NCBI RefSeq assembly: GCF_003626595.1
Contig: NZ_RBAK01000004.1
Span: 186,001-250,000, forward strand
DNA length: 64,000 nucleotides
Direction: 5' to 3'
From: Micromonospora endolithica
GTDB taxonomy: Bacteria; Actinomycetota; Actinomycetes; Mycobacteriales; Micromonosporaceae
In this document: positions 1 through 8,774 of the stretch, piece after piece
Layout of the letters: each line of letters starts with the position of its first letter
Position numbering within the stretch: the first letter of the stretch is position 1
The notes under the pieces: model-generated
The model's input: the letters and a program-made list of their open reading frames with translations, nothing else
Database searches by the model: none
What the model was told of the DNA's origin: nothing
Translations under genes and position numbers: made by a program

Positions 1-90
1 CGCCACCCGGGCGCCCAGGCCGCCCGCGATCACCGCGGAGACGAGCCCCGCCGTGCCGCCGCCCAGCACCAGCAGATCCAGGTCGGCCAC
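1..90 (-). CDS. FAD/NAD(P)-dependent oxidoreductase, N-terminal fragment (runs off the window)
   Basis: Only the first 30 codons are inside the window. They begin at a GTG (first base 90) and read as a beta strand followed by the dinucleotide-binding glycine motif LVLGGGTAGL and a small-residue helix, the classic start of an FAD-binding Rossmann fold. This start is typical of pyridine-nucleotide disulfide oxidoreductases (mercuric reductase or dihydrolipoamide dehydrogenase type) and of other GGGTAGL flavoproteins. The active site and NAD domain lie outside, so the substrate cannot be judged. Confidence 0.7.
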   Translation of the reverse strand, partial: MADLDLLVLGGGTAGLVSAVIAGGLGARVA

Positions 91-257
91 GCTGTGTCAC
101 CCCCGATGCCGCCACCGCGGCAACGTCCGCGGTCCCGCCGCGACGCTACCGGCCCCCGGCGAGCATCGGCGCCGTCCACGGGAACCCGTTCGCGAACGGT
201 AAGGGGAACCCTGCCCGGGGAGGCGCCATCGGTCCTGAGGGCCGTCGAACGTAGTGG

Positions 258-1553
258 TCAGCGGTTGAGGTAGGCGGTCAGGCCACCGAGTTCTTCGCTG
301 GCGATGAACACCGACCGCACGTTGAGGATGGCTTCCTCGACGTGGGTGGGGCAGCCCCACGCAGCGTCGCCCCACGAATCAGCGATCTTGATCTCGGCCG
401 GCGCGGTGCAGCCGGCGGCGCCGCCGAGCTGGCAGTGCTCGGGGTGCGGCGTGGTGGCCTGCGCGGCCGCTGCGGCACGCATCCGGCTGGCGAGTTCCGC
501 GGCGGCGGCGGCGCGCTGCTCAGCCTCGGCGCGCAGCTCCCGCTCCACGCGTACCACCTTGGCCAGCTCGTCATTGGCTGACGTGGCGCGTGCCTCGGCG
601 GCGAGTTTCGCCTGCTCGATGTGGTGGCGTTCGATGGCCAGGGCCGCGGTGCCGGCGAAGAGCCGCGCGAGGGCGAGGTCGGAGTCCTGCGGGACGCGTG
701 GGGTGCGGTGGTACATGGCGAAGGTGCCCAACAGGCCGCCGTCGCGGGCCAGGATCGGCGTGGACCAGCAGGCCGCCAATCCGGCCTGGCCAGCCAACTC
801 ACGGAAGTCGTCCCAGAACGGATCGACGGCGATGTCGGTGACGATGACTGGTTCCCGCCGGTGGGCGGCGGTGCCGCACGAGCCGACACCTTCGCCGGTC
901 GCGATGCCGTCGATGGCGTGGTTGTAGAAGTCGGGCAGGCTCGGCGCGGCACCGTGACGTAGGTGCCGGGCGTCGGGATCGGCGAGCAGGACGGAGACGA
1001 GCACCTCCCGCGGTGCCAGGTTCTCGATACAGCGGGCCATCCCGTCGAGCACCTCGGTCAGGGGTGCCTGGCGGGCGATCTGCTCCAGCAGGGCACGGTG
1101 TTCGGTCATCAGCCGTTGAGCATGTTTGATCTGCGTGGTCTCCACGCCGATCATGCGGACTCCGGTCATGGTGCCGTCGGCGTCCCGGCGTGGCTCACAG
1201 GTGAAGTCGAAGAACGCCTCGCGCGCGTGCGGGCCGCCGCCCAGAACGACCCGGACGTCACGGCCGGTGTAGGGCTCGCCCGTGCGGAAGACCTGGTCCA
1301 GTAGCGCGATGATCTTCTGACCGGCGGGGTCAGGCATCAGTTCGGCGAGCGCGACCCCGACGCGACCGGGCTCCTCGCCGATGGTGGCGAAGAACGCCGG
1401 GTTCGCCGTCTCCACCAGGTGCGCTGGCCCCGCCAGCGACGCGAAAAGGGCGATGGACTGCCCGAACAGTGCCCGCAGATCCTCCTCCGCTGCTCGCCCG
1501 GCAGCCGCCGGAGCCGCAGCAGCACGGGACATCTGGCCTGGTACTGCGGTCAC
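258..1553 (-). CDS. PAS-GAF domain sensory protein
   Basis: A 431-aa soluble protein with no membrane segment. Residues about 25-145 look like a PAS domain (the stretch HLVETANPAFFATIGEEPGR is typical of these light, redox or ligand sensors). Residues about 150-310 look like a GAF domain (VGSCGTAAHRREPVIVTDI and the following CWSTPILARDGGLLGTFAMY). An Ala/Glu-rich coiled coil spans about 315-365. The last 60 residues carry three cysteines (HPEHC, AGC, WGC) and resemble no output domain I know: there is no kinase, GGDEF or phosphatase module. It may signal through a partner. Start: GTG at 1553 with GAGAGG 11 bases upstream; ATG at 1532 is an alternative. It stands alone, with no operon partner on either side. 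Confidence 0.8.
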   Translation of the reverse strand: MTAVPGQMSRAAAAPAAAGRAAEEDLRALFGQSIALFASLAGPAHLVETANPAFFATIGEEPGRVGVALAELMPDPAGQKIIALLDQVFRTGEPYTGRDVRVVLGGGPHAREAFFDFTCEPRRDADGTMTGVRMIGVETTQIKHAQRLMTEHRALLEQIARQAPLTEVLDGMARCIENLAPREVLVSVLLADPDARHLRHGAAPSLPDFYNHAIDGIATGEGVGSCGTAAHRREPVIVTDIAVDPFWDDFRELAGQAGLAACWSTPILARDGGLLGTFAMYHRTPRVPQDSDLALARLFAGTAALAIERHHIEQAKLAAEARATSANDELAKVVRVERELRAEAEQRAAAAAELASRMRAAAAAQATTPHPEHCQLGGAAGCTAPAEIKIADSWGDAAWGCPTHVEEAILNVRSVFIASEELGGLTAYLNR

Positions 1554-1881
1554 GGGTGGGTTCGCCTCTCGTCCTCGGTACGCGGAACGACCGATCGTGC
1601 CACCGGCCGGTAGGGGTGGCCGCGCGGTGCGGAGGGAGTTGGCTCAGTCCGCCGTTGCAGCGTACCCACGTGCTCGGCCCCGCAGGTCTTACCCACCGGG
1701 CGAGCACGCAACCCGTCGCCCGAACAGCCGCGTCTGACAAACCCCAGGGTGTCGGGATCCGGCGAAGCGCAGCTCGACCTCGCCCGGTACCCCCTTCTCG
1801 GTGAGACGGGAGCGATCTCGCGGATGCCGTCGGGCGGCGTCCCTCACCCGAGGAGAACCCGGATCACCTCGGCGTGCTTGA
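1554..1881. other. Gene-free stretch, 328 bp
   Basis: This separates the start of the PAS-GAF gene from the end of the DUF4260 gene. It must hold the promoter of the PAS-GAF gene. I see no convincing reading frame, hairpin or repeat. A short frame on the minus strand ending near 1844 has coding-like composition (VLDVIKHAEVIRVLLG) and might be the tail of a lost gene, but it is too short to call. Confidence 0.4.
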
Positions 1882-2343
1882 TCACGTCGAGGACGGTCCA
1901 TCCGCGACGGCGGTGTCGGGCCCGCCGGCCGCCCTGGTGCCGGAGCTCGGCTCGGCACGCCGGGCCTTCCCGATGGGACCCAGGTGGGTGTGTTCGAATC
2001 CCTCGGTCGTCTTGAGGCCGTAACCGAGGGCGCGGTCGACGGCGACGTGGAAGGCCCACGCGATGGCCAGGACCCCGAGCCAGGTGATCTGGTCGCCGAA
2101 CGCGGCTGCGGTCACGGCCACCGCGCCGAGCGCCGCCGGCAGGGCGTAGGAGTGCGCCAGGTTGTAGCAGAGGGCGCCGAGGCGTGGCCCGTGCAGGTAG
2201 CCGAGCATGGACAGGTCGAAGACGAGGAAGAGGGCGAGCAGCGACCACCACGGGTACCCGGCGGCGATGGTCACCACGACGGTGAGGGCCGCGACCACGA
2301 CGCTCTCGATGCGCTGAGTGGCGACCGGGTTCAGATCTGGCAT
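1882..2343 (-). CDS. DUF4260 family integral membrane protein
   Basis: A 153-aa protein with four hydrophobic segments between residues about 12 and 110 and the family signature motifs FDLSMLGYLHGPRLG, the YNLAHSY segment and VDRALGYGLKTTEGFEHTHLG. DUF4260 proteins are small bacterial membrane proteins of unknown function, usually about 115-125 aa. The last 25 residues here (after HLGPIGKARRAE) are Gly/Ala/Ser-rich and look like a non-native extension. The start codon overlaps the end of the degraded hydrolase frame (ATG...TGA overlap at 2331-2343), suggesting it was once the second gene of a coupled pair. Family assignment is good; function is unknown. Confidence 0.8.
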   Translation of the reverse strand: MPDLNPVATQRIESVVVAALTVVVTIAAGYPWWSLLALFLVFDLSMLGYLHGPRLGALCYNLAHSYALPAALGAVAVTAAAFGDQITWLGVLAIAWAFHVAVDRALGYGLKTTEGFEHTHLGPIGKARRAEPSSGTRAAGGPDTAVADGPSST

Positions 2344-2699
2344 TCCGCCTCGATGTCGGTCCGGGCTTCTGCTCGACGGCGACCGTGTCCCTGCCGGTCG
2401 GGGTACGTCGGCTGCCCCAGTATGCGCCGTCCCCGTGCATCAGCGTCGTCGAAGGCGATCAGCCGCCCCACGAACCAGGCGGGGTCGGCAAGGTGAGGGT
2501 AGTGGGTGACGGCCGGCGCCGACTCGATGACCGCACCAGGGATGCGGCTGCGTAGCCAGGCCGGATAGCCGTCACCGACGGGCAGGCCGTGCCGGGACAG
2601 GTACGGGGTGGGCTGCCGGACCGGCAGCAGCCACTACGGGACAGCCCGGTGCCCGCGCTCGACCAGCAGCTCGACTTCGACAGCGTGACCGGTCAGGAA
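2331..2699 (-). pseudogene. Alpha/beta hydrolase, degraded 3' fragment
   Basis: On the minus strand a reading frame without a plausible start reads as the C-terminal third of an epoxide-hydrolase or haloalkane-dehalogenase-like alpha/beta hydrolase: LLPVRQPTPYLSRHGLPVGD, then YPAWLRSRIPGAVIE and THYPHLADPAWFVGRLIAF, the last carrying a likely catalytic-His region. The frame is interrupted by an in-frame TAG (bases 2634-2636), and the N-terminal lobe with the nucleophile elbow is missing. The frame ends at 2331, overlapping the DUF4260 start. I infer an inactivated gene. The alternative is a sequencing error, but the missing 5' half argues against it. The stretch 2700-2864 upstream holds nothing I recognise. 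Confidence 0.5.
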
Positions 2700-2864
2700 C
2701 GACCGATGACGGCGTTCAGCCGGATCTCGACGCGCATCTGCGGCGCGGCCAGCGCCAGCTCGAACCCCACGAGCTGGCGACGTTGACGCGCATCGGCACC
2801 GCGGTCGCGGCCGCCGTCAACCGCTCCGCGACGCCGTCCGCGCCGTAGCCGCCGGGGGCGGACC

Positions 2865-3929
2865 TCATCGCATCGGGTGGCGCTCGGCGAACTCCCACGC
2901 GATCGCGCTGGCGTCGGGGCCCGCGTGGTCGGTGTAGCGGCCGTCACCGTCCGGGCCCGGCCAGGCGTGCCCCATGTCCTGGACGCGGTACGCCTCGACG
3001 ACCGACGAGCCGTCCGGCGCCGTGACGGTCACGTGCGTGTACGGGTGCCGCCCCGCCTCGGCCGGCACGGACACGGTCTCCTCGGTCAGGTCGAGGCTGT
3101 CGTTGGGCAGGCCGTCGTCGACGAGGTCGCCCACCGCGGTCCAGTGGGTGACGAGCCGGGTGGCGACCAGGGGCGGCACGACCTCGTCCCGCTCGCCCTG
3201 AATGACCAGCAGCGGCACCCGCCGGGCCCGCTCACCCATCTGGGCCCAGGCCTGACGCGCCGTGTCCAGCGGCGACGTCGCGTCCGGGTCGTCCGGGTCG
3301 ACCTGGTTGAGCCCGTACTCGCCGCCGGCGACCGAGGTCACCGTGGCGAAGACGTCGGGATAGGTCGCGGCGAGGATGACGGCGGTCCCCGCGCCCGACG
3401 AGGCGCCGGCCACGTGCACCCGCGCGGGATCCGCGTCGTACTCCTCGACCACCTGGCGGGCGACACCGGCGAGCAGTGCCGGTTCGCCGGTGTGCCGCTG
3501 CTGCTCCCGCGGGTCGCTGGAGTTCCAGCAGGCGATCACGTTGCGGGAGATCAGTTGCGTGGGGTAGACGACGATGAAGCCCTCCCGGTCGGCCAGGCGG
3601 TTGAACTGCGTCGTGGACTTCATGGAGTTCCAGCCGTAGCCGGTCATCGCGCAGCCGTGGATCGCCAGCACGACCGGCAGCCGGACCGTCCCGTCGTGCT
3701 GAGGCGGAAGGTGGACCTGGTAGCGCTGCGACCCGGCGTCGCCCTCGTAGACGTGGTTACGGTCACCCTCGCCCAGCTGCCAGGGCAGGCCGAGTTGAAG
3801 GGCGGCGACGCCGAGGCTGGCGGCGGCCACGACCGTGACGAGGATGCCGGAGACGATCCGGAGCCACCGCCGTCGCGACGGACGGGTGGGCTCGATGACG
3901 ACGCCCGGCGAGGAGGGCGGGGGAGTCAT
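2865..3929 (-). CDS. Secreted or membrane-anchored PHB-depolymerase-like esterase
   Basis: A 354-aa protein with an Arg-rich N-terminus and one hydrophobic segment at about residues 24-45, so anchored or exported. The rest is an esterase of the PHB depolymerase/feruloyl-esterase (LpqC-like) family: oxyanion region VLAIHGCAMTG, lipase box GASSG with Ser177 as predicted nucleophile, acid residue in QGERDEVVP, and the catalytic His in QDMGHAWPG near the C-terminus. It probably hydrolyses polymer or aromatic esters outside the membrane; the substrate is unknown. The start ATG at 3929 has GAAGG 5 bases upstream. It is divergent from the CPBP protease gene across a 359-bp gap. Confidence 0.85.
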   Translation of the reverse strand: MTPPPSSPGVVIEPTRPSRRRWLRIVSGILVTVVAAASLGVAALQLGLPWQLGEGDRNHVYEGDAGSQRYQVHLPPQHDGTVRLPVVLAIHGCAMTGYGWNSMKSTTQFNRLADREGFIVVYPTQLISRNVIACWNSSDPREQQRHTGEPALLAGVARQVVEEYDADPARVHVAGASSGAGTAVILAATYPDVFATVTSVAGGEYGLNQVDPDDPDATSPLDTARQAWAQMGERARRVPLLVIQGERDEVVPPLVATRLVTHWTAVGDLVDDGLPNDSLDLTEETVSVPAEAGRHPYTHVTVTAPDGSSVVEAYRVQDMGHAWPGPDGDGRYTDHAGPDASAIAWEFAERHPMR

Positions 3930-4288
3930 GCGGGCCTTCTTTCCAGTACGGGGACCGGCGTGGTGGACATGCCTCCATGACAGCGCGGACCCGGCTGACC
4001 GGTCAGTGGCGCCATGTCACCACCGGATGTGACGCCGTGTCACTGGTCGTGGCTGACTGCACATCGCCGGGCCGCCCCGCGAGAAGCGGGTGAGGACCGA
4101 CGCGGGGCGAGCCACGCCTCGGCCTCCACCCGCACCGGCGGTACTCACTCGGTGACGACGGCGGGCGGGTCTTCCCGCCATGTCCTCTCGTCGAATGTCA
4201 CGGTGAGATGGTGACGCGGTGACACTGCCCGGAGGGCGCGGTGAGCGCTGCGATGGGGAGGTCCCCACGCTTGGAAGGAACCTCACCG
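3930..4288. promoter_or_regulatory. Divergent intergenic region with six GTGAC/GTCAC pentamers
   Basis: This 359-bp gap between the divergent esterase and CPBP genes has no gene. The pentamer GTGAC or its complement occurs at 4016-4020, 4029-4033, 4039-4043, 4152-4156, 4197-4201 and 4211-4215, with another at 4219-4223. The first pair forms an inverted repeat with an 8-bp spacer. The clustering suggests binding sites for a dimeric regulator serving both promoters, but GTGAC is not rare in GC-rich DNA. Confidence 0.3.
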
Positions 4289-5254
4289 ATGAACGCCGCA
4301 GGATCCGACGGACCCCGGGAGACGACGAGCGGCCCGAACCCTCCAGACGCCGGAGGCTCGCGACTCCTGACGCCGGAGGGTCCCGCGCCGGCCGTGGACA
4401 GCTCCCGGCCGTTCGGCGTCCATCTCCGGATGAGCTGGTGGAAGCCGCTCGTGGTCATCCTCGTGCCGCCGCTGGCGATGCTGGTCCTGCAGGTGCTGCT
4501 CTACCAGGTCGTGGGTGTCGTCGAGGGCAGCGACGACCCGATGTCCGCCACCTTCACACCGTTGAAGTTCCTGGCCGTCAACCTGAGCATCGGCGCGACC
4601 GGCGTCCTGGCGATCCTGCTCCTGGTCTGGACGGCCAGGGTGCCGTGGCGCAGCCTGCTCAGCTTTCCGCGAGCCTTCGACGCACGCCGCCTGACGCACT
4701 ACCTGATCGGCGCGGCGCTGCTGGTGGGCGCGGGAATCGGCGTCGTGGCGCTGGTCGCACCCGACTCACCGGGCTGGACCGCCTTCGGTGTCACCGGCAC
4801 CACGATCGGCATGCTGGCGATCGTGCTGCTGAGCACCCCGGTGCAGGCCGTCGGCGAGGAACTGACGTACCGCAGCGCCACGCTGCCCGCCGCCGCCTCC
4901 TGGGTACGCGCGGTCCGGCCGGCCCTGGCCGTCGGGCTCGTCGTCTCCAGTCTGCAGTTCGCCGTGGTCCACGGCTCGACCGACCCCTGGCTGTTCGGCT
5001 ACTACACCGTGTTCGGGATCAGCACCGGCCTGATGGCCGTCATCAGCCGCGGCATCGAGGCGCCGGTCGCCTTCCATGTCGCCAACAACGTCCTGTTCAC
5101 GTCCGTCAACACGGTGATGGCCGACGGCGAGGCCTTGGCGATCGACCGGTCCACCGACTCCGGTGACGCGTCCCTGCTGATCCTGGCGGTCGTCAACATC
5201 GCCATGGTGGCGCTGGTCTGGCTGCGCGAGCGGCGCGCCCGGGCCACCAGCTGA
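4289..5254 (+). CDS. CPBP family intramembrane metalloprotease
   Basis: A 321-aa integral membrane protein with about seven hydrophobic segments after a 55-residue polar, Pro/Gly-rich cytoplasmic N-terminus. It has the CPBP (Abi/CAAX protease and bacteriocin-processing) motif set: the paired glutamates Glu190-Glu191 in VGEELTYR, a His in QFAVVHGSTDP and a His in PVAFHVANNV. The family includes CAAX-prenyl proteases and immunity-type proteins; most actinobacterial members have no known substrate. The chosen start (ATG 4289) has AAGGAA upstream; an in-frame ATG at 4241 would add 16 residues but lacks a ribosome site. A strong hairpin follows the gene. Confidence 0.85.
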   Translation: MNAAGSDGPRETTSGPNPPDAGGSRLLTPEGPAPAVDSSRPFGVHLRMSWWKPLVVILVPPLAMLVLQVLLYQVVGVVEGSDDPMSATFTPLKFLAVNLSIGATGVLAILLLVWTARVPWRSLLSFPRAFDARRLTHYLIGAALLVGAGIGVVALVAPDSPGWTAFGVTGTTIGMLAIVLLSTPVQAVGEELTYRSATLPAAASWVRAVRPALAVGLVVSSLQFAVVHGSTDPWLFGYYTVFGISTGLMAVISRGIEAPVAFHVANNVLFTSVNTVMADGEALAIDRSTDSGDASLLILAVVNIAMVALVWLRERRARATS

Positions 5255-5367
5255 CCAACTTGACCAGGGCAGCGGGTGGTCCGCCGGTTCCGGGCGCGGA
5301 CGACCAGGCCGATGCCCCTCTCACGACCACCAGCCGGATTCCTCGGTCGACGTCCCACCACCGGGCC

Positions 5368-5404
5368 GGGACGGCTGTCCCGCCCGGGGTGGGACAGCCG
5401 TCCC
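5368..5404. terminator. Strong hairpin after the CPBP gene
   Basis: A perfect 14-bp inverted repeat (GGGACGGCTGTCCC and its complement) with a 9-base loop lies 113 bases after the CPBP stop and 82 bases before the next start. No T-run follows, as is common in actinobacteria. It probably ends transcription from the CPBP gene. Confidence 0.65.
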
Positions 5405-5485
5405 TGTCCCTCGGGACGATCGGCCCGGCACGGTGTGCGCCACAGTAAGCGGGCCAGGCAACGGCCCGCCCGGCGGGAGGAGCAC

Positions 5486-8400
5486 ATGGTGCGTACGAGA
5501 GGAAGACCGCGCGGCCGGCGACGGCCCGGCCCTGGCCCGTGGTGGCGGGGTTGTGCCGCCGTCCTGGCCGGGCTGATGGTGGTGACCGCCCACCAGACAC
5601 CGGTTCGGGCGTCCGACCCGGTGGCGTTCCACGAGGGCCAGGCGCAGGCGGCGCTGTTCGCCGCGGCCGTGCAGCTGACCGGGCCGGACACCGTCGGGCT
5701 GAAGAACGCGTTGCTCACCGCCGAGTTGCTGGACTGGCGGTCGGCGAACCCGGCGGCCAGCAGCGGCGATCTGGCCGCGCACGCGGCGGCGGTGCGCGCC
5801 CTGGCCGACCAGGCGGTGCCGGACAGCCGGGGTGACCAGATGTCCCGGTTCGCGCTGGCCTCGGCGGTGCTGGCGAAGCTCGCCGGGCCCGGCAGTCCGG
5901 CCAGGGCGAACGGGCCGGCGGTCCGGGCGTTCCTGACCAGCACGGTCGGCGCCGAAGGTGCCAACGTGGTGCAGGAAGCCCTCGACCTGGTCCGGGGCGG
6001 CTACCAGGATGCCGCGTGGAACGCCCGGGTACGGGACGTCGCCGCCGCCACCTGGCGGACCCTGCACGAGCGGGCCACCACCGACGAGGCGTTGGCGACC
6101 GGCTGGGACACGGCGTTCGCGGCCCGTGCCGGCGCCAGTGTGCGGGCCGGTGAGGCGACGCTGCTGGCCGTGCAGATCCACCCGCCGCGCTCCGGTAACC
6201 CGGGCACGCTCGGCCACTACGTGCCGCTGGCGGTGCTACGTGCCGGCAGTGGTGACCGGGCCGGGTACCAGGCGCTGCTCGAACAGCAGGCCACCCGGGT
6301 GCTGACGGTGTTGAGATCCGACGCGGACACCCGGATCACCGAGGTGATCAACTACTCGAACACGTACGTGCTCAACCAGGCTCCGTCGCCGGACGCCGCC
6401 ACCCGTGAGGCCGAGCGGGTCAAGACCGAGAGCAACAAGAAGATCTTCGAGGGTCTCGGTGCGACGGTCGATGTGCTCTCCACCCTGATGGGCTTCGCCG
6501 ACCCGCGGTTCGGCAAGCAGTTGCAGACCGTTGGCAAGGCGATCGTCACCTCGGTGACCGCGATCAACACCTACATGACGACCGTGCTCGGGCAGGGCCT
6601 GACGGCGGCGGCGACGGCGATGGGCACCGCGGTGCTCACCGGTAACCTGCTCGGCGCGGCGATGAGCCTGGTGACGCTCTTCGCCGGCAGCGGCCCCGAC
6701 CCGAACGCGCTCATCCTCGGCGAGATCGCCAAGCTGCGCGAGCAGATCGACCGGCTCGCGAAGGACATGAAGGCGCGGTTCGACCGGATCGAAACCGCCC
6801 TGAACACCATGTACGCCGACCTGGTCGGCCTGCTCACCGACCTGACCCGCTCGGTGGCCGAGATTCGCGCCCGGCTCGGGCAGATCACCACCCAGTTGCA
6901 GACCATCGAAAGCAAGATCGACTCGATGGCGCTGGCGATCCACGTCGCGCTGCAGAGCATCGACAAGGGCGACCTCGACACGGTGATCACCACGTACGTG
7001 CACCACCGGGAGATCGCCGGCGTGCCGATCCCGGACTACGCCACCGTCTACTACCCGTTGGCGGAGTCGCCGACGTTCAGGTTCGCCACCGTCACCGCCG
7101 CGAACCAGGTCACGTTCACCGCCCCGGAGGGCGCCGACCAGGCCGACCCGGTGTCGGTGTTGAACACCTACCTGCCGGAGGGGTCGATCAACTACCTGAC
7201 CAGTTGGGCGGCCGGCAAGGTCGGCGGTGAGTGGCCCAACGAGCGGGTGGCCAACCCGGCCGCGTGGAGCACCGCCGCCCGCACCTACAACATCCTGCAA
7301 CTGGAGAACCCGGCGTACGCCGCCCAGGTCACCGGCGCCCGGGCCGAGGCGATCGCCGACGCCGGGGACCAGATCAACCAGCGGGTACGCCGGTTCAGCG
7401 AGCCCGCCGCCGGCGGTGCCACCAACGCGCTGTTCACCAGGTTGGTGCAGGACTACCGCAGCGCGATGAGCGGCTGGGCCGGCCAGGTGGAGGAGATCCG
7501 GCGGGCCGTGATGTGGAACGGCCACGACGTGCCGGTGCAGTACGACCTGTGGGGTAACGCCGACCAGGCGGTCACGGCCCGGATCCCGGAGGCCACGGGG
7601 ATGTCGTCGTGCTCCGGTACCCAGGGATCCCGGGCCGTCCCGTCGACCCTGCTGCGGGCCACCCTGCCCAACGCGTACCACCTCGCCGACCACGGCCTGC
7701 CGCTCGCCAAGCGACCCCAGTTCCACACCTGCTACGAGGCGCGTTTCGTCAACGTCGAGGAGAACGAGGGACCGCGTTTCCACACCACCAGCGGCGACCT
7801 GGAGATCACCGTGCGGTCGCGGGTCAAGTGGCACGGCGGTGACTGGCAGGTCGCCCAGACCGCCACCCGGGTGTTCCCGATCGGTGTCTTCTGCTCCTGG
7901 GACGTGCGGTCGCACGAGCCCAGCGGCTACTGCTACGACGAGGTGCGCTACCTGAACCAGCGGTGGAGCACCAACTACCGGCCGGCGTTCGAGTCGGCTC
8001 CGGTCCCGCCGGTCGCCGCCGCGACCGAGACCGCCCGGGCGAAGGCCGCCGCGATGCTCGCCGGTCGGCAGCGCTACTTCTACCGGGTGGTGCTCGACGG
8101 CAGTGGCGTCAACCCGCCGGCCGGTGGGCACGACTGGGAAAACTCCCGGATCCTGTGGCAGCGCGGCAAGGCGGTCTCCGACGCCGTCCGCATGCTGCAG
8201 GCGTACTCGGAGTTGGGTTGGGCGACGGCGTTGGAGTCCGACGACGCGATGAGTGGCATGCTGTTCGGCACCCGGGCGCTGCCCAGCGACTGGTCACGGC
8301 CACGCACCGACGTCGACCAGACGGCGAACCAGCACTTCCGGAACACGTTCCAGAAGGCGCTGAACAACTACGACGGCTGCGCCCAGGCGGAGGCGTGGGA

Positions 8401-8668
8401 TCCCTGCGCCGACGACCGGTCCGGATTCGACCCCCGTACGGACCAACCGCAGTACGGTTTCGCCTGCCCCCAGGCCGACGTGCCGGGCCGGCCGCGGGAT
8501 CCCATCGGCTCGTGTCTGGTCAGCGTCGGCGACATCCGGGTCGGACTGCTCGCCGAGCGGTACGCACACTGGTCGGGCCGGATCGCCGCCGGCAGCCACG
8601 CCGAAGGCCTGCCGAAGGTGACCGCCTCGGTCGACTACACCCGCGCCGTCAACGCAAACCTGCACTGA
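5486..8668 (+). CDS. Large secreted coiled-coil protein of unknown function
   Basis: A 1060-aa protein with a long Arg-rich signal peptide (hydrophobic core AAVLAGLMVV, likely cleavage near VRAS, residue about 42). The body has no domain I recognise. Residues about 70-330 are helical and Ala-rich. Residues about 350-400 include a small hydrophobic Gly/Ala stretch (TAAATAMGTAVLTGNLLGAA). Residues about 408-490 are a clear heptad coiled coil (KLREQIDRLAKDMKARFDRI). The C-terminal half is a Tyr/Trp-rich, cysteine-bearing region. The layout (helices, hydrophobic hairpin-like patch, coiled coil, secretion) loosely recalls pore-forming or toxin-like proteins, but that is only a resemblance. Start: ATG 5486 with GGGAGGAG 5 bases upstream. 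Hairpins flank the gene, so it is probably monocistronic. Confidence 0.75.
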   Translation: MVRTRGRPRGRRRPGPGPWWRGCAAVLAGLMVVTAHQTPVRASDPVAFHEGQAQAALFAAAVQLTGPDTVGLKNALLTAELLDWRSANPAASSGDLAAHAAAVRALADQAVPDSRGDQMSRFALASAVLAKLAGPGSPARANGPAVRAFLTSTVGAEGANVVQEALDLVRGGYQDAAWNARVRDVAAATWRTLHERATTDEALATGWDTAFAARAGASVRAGEATLLAVQIHPPRSGNPGTLGHYVPLAVLRAGSGDRAGYQALLEQQATRVLTVLRSDADTRITEVINYSNTYVLNQAPSPDAATREAERVKTESNKKIFEGLGATVDVLSTLMGFADPRFGKQLQTVGKAIVTSVTAINTYMTTVLGQGLTAAATAMGTAVLTGNLLGAAMSLVTLFAGSGPDPNALILGEIAKLREQIDRLAKDMKARFDRIETALNTMYADLVGLLTDLTRSVAEIRARLGQITTQLQTIESKIDSMALAIHVALQSIDKGDLDTVITTYVHHREIAGVPIPDYATVYYPLAESPTFRFATVTAANQVTFTAPEGADQADPVSVLNTYLPEGSINYLTSWAAGKVGGEWPNERVANPAAWSTAARTYNILQLENPAYAAQVTGARAEAIADAGDQINQRVRRFSEPAAGGATNALFTRLVQDYRSAMSGWAGQVEEIRRAVMWNGHDVPVQYDLWGNADQAVTARIPEATGMSSCSGTQGSRAVPSTLLRATLPNAYHLADHGLPLAKRPQFHTCYEARFVNVEENEGPRFHTTSGDLEITVRSRVKWHGGDWQVAQTATRVFPIGVFCSWDVRSHEPSGYCYDEVRYLNQRWSTNYRPAFESAPVPPVAAATETARAKAAAMLAGRQRYFYRVVLDGSGVNPPAGGHDWENSRILWQRGKAVSDAVRMLQAYSELGWATALESDDAMSGMLFGTRALPSDWSRPRTDVDQTANQHFRNTFQKALNNYDGCAQAEAWDPCADDRSGFDPRTDQPQYGFACPQADVPGRPRDPIGSCLVSVGDIRVGLLAERYAHWSGRIAAGSHAEGLPKVTASVDYTRAVNANLH

Positions 8669-8694
8669 AAGCGTCACGTCTGTACGCGAGTAGC

Positions 8695-8729
8695 GGTGGG
8701 TCGGGACGACCGGGGCGTCCCGACCCACC
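8695..8729. terminator. Strong hairpin after the large secreted protein gene
   Basis: A perfect 14-bp stem (GGTGGGTCGGGACG and its complement) with a 7-base loop starts 27 bases after the stop codon at 8668. Its position and strength fit an intrinsic-type terminator without a U-tract. Confidence 0.7.
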
Positions 8730-8774
8730 GTGCGCGCCGCACAGTCGACGAAGTGCCCGACGAGAGGAAGACCC

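Noticed and set aside
2877-3980. A 367-codon plus-strand frame over the esterase gene
   Set aside because: Val/Arg/Asp-rich shadow; the esterase on the minus strand has an intact catalytic triad.
6236-8131. A 631-codon frame antisense to the large secreted protein
   Set aside because: Composition is that of an antisense shadow, without ribosome site or domain.
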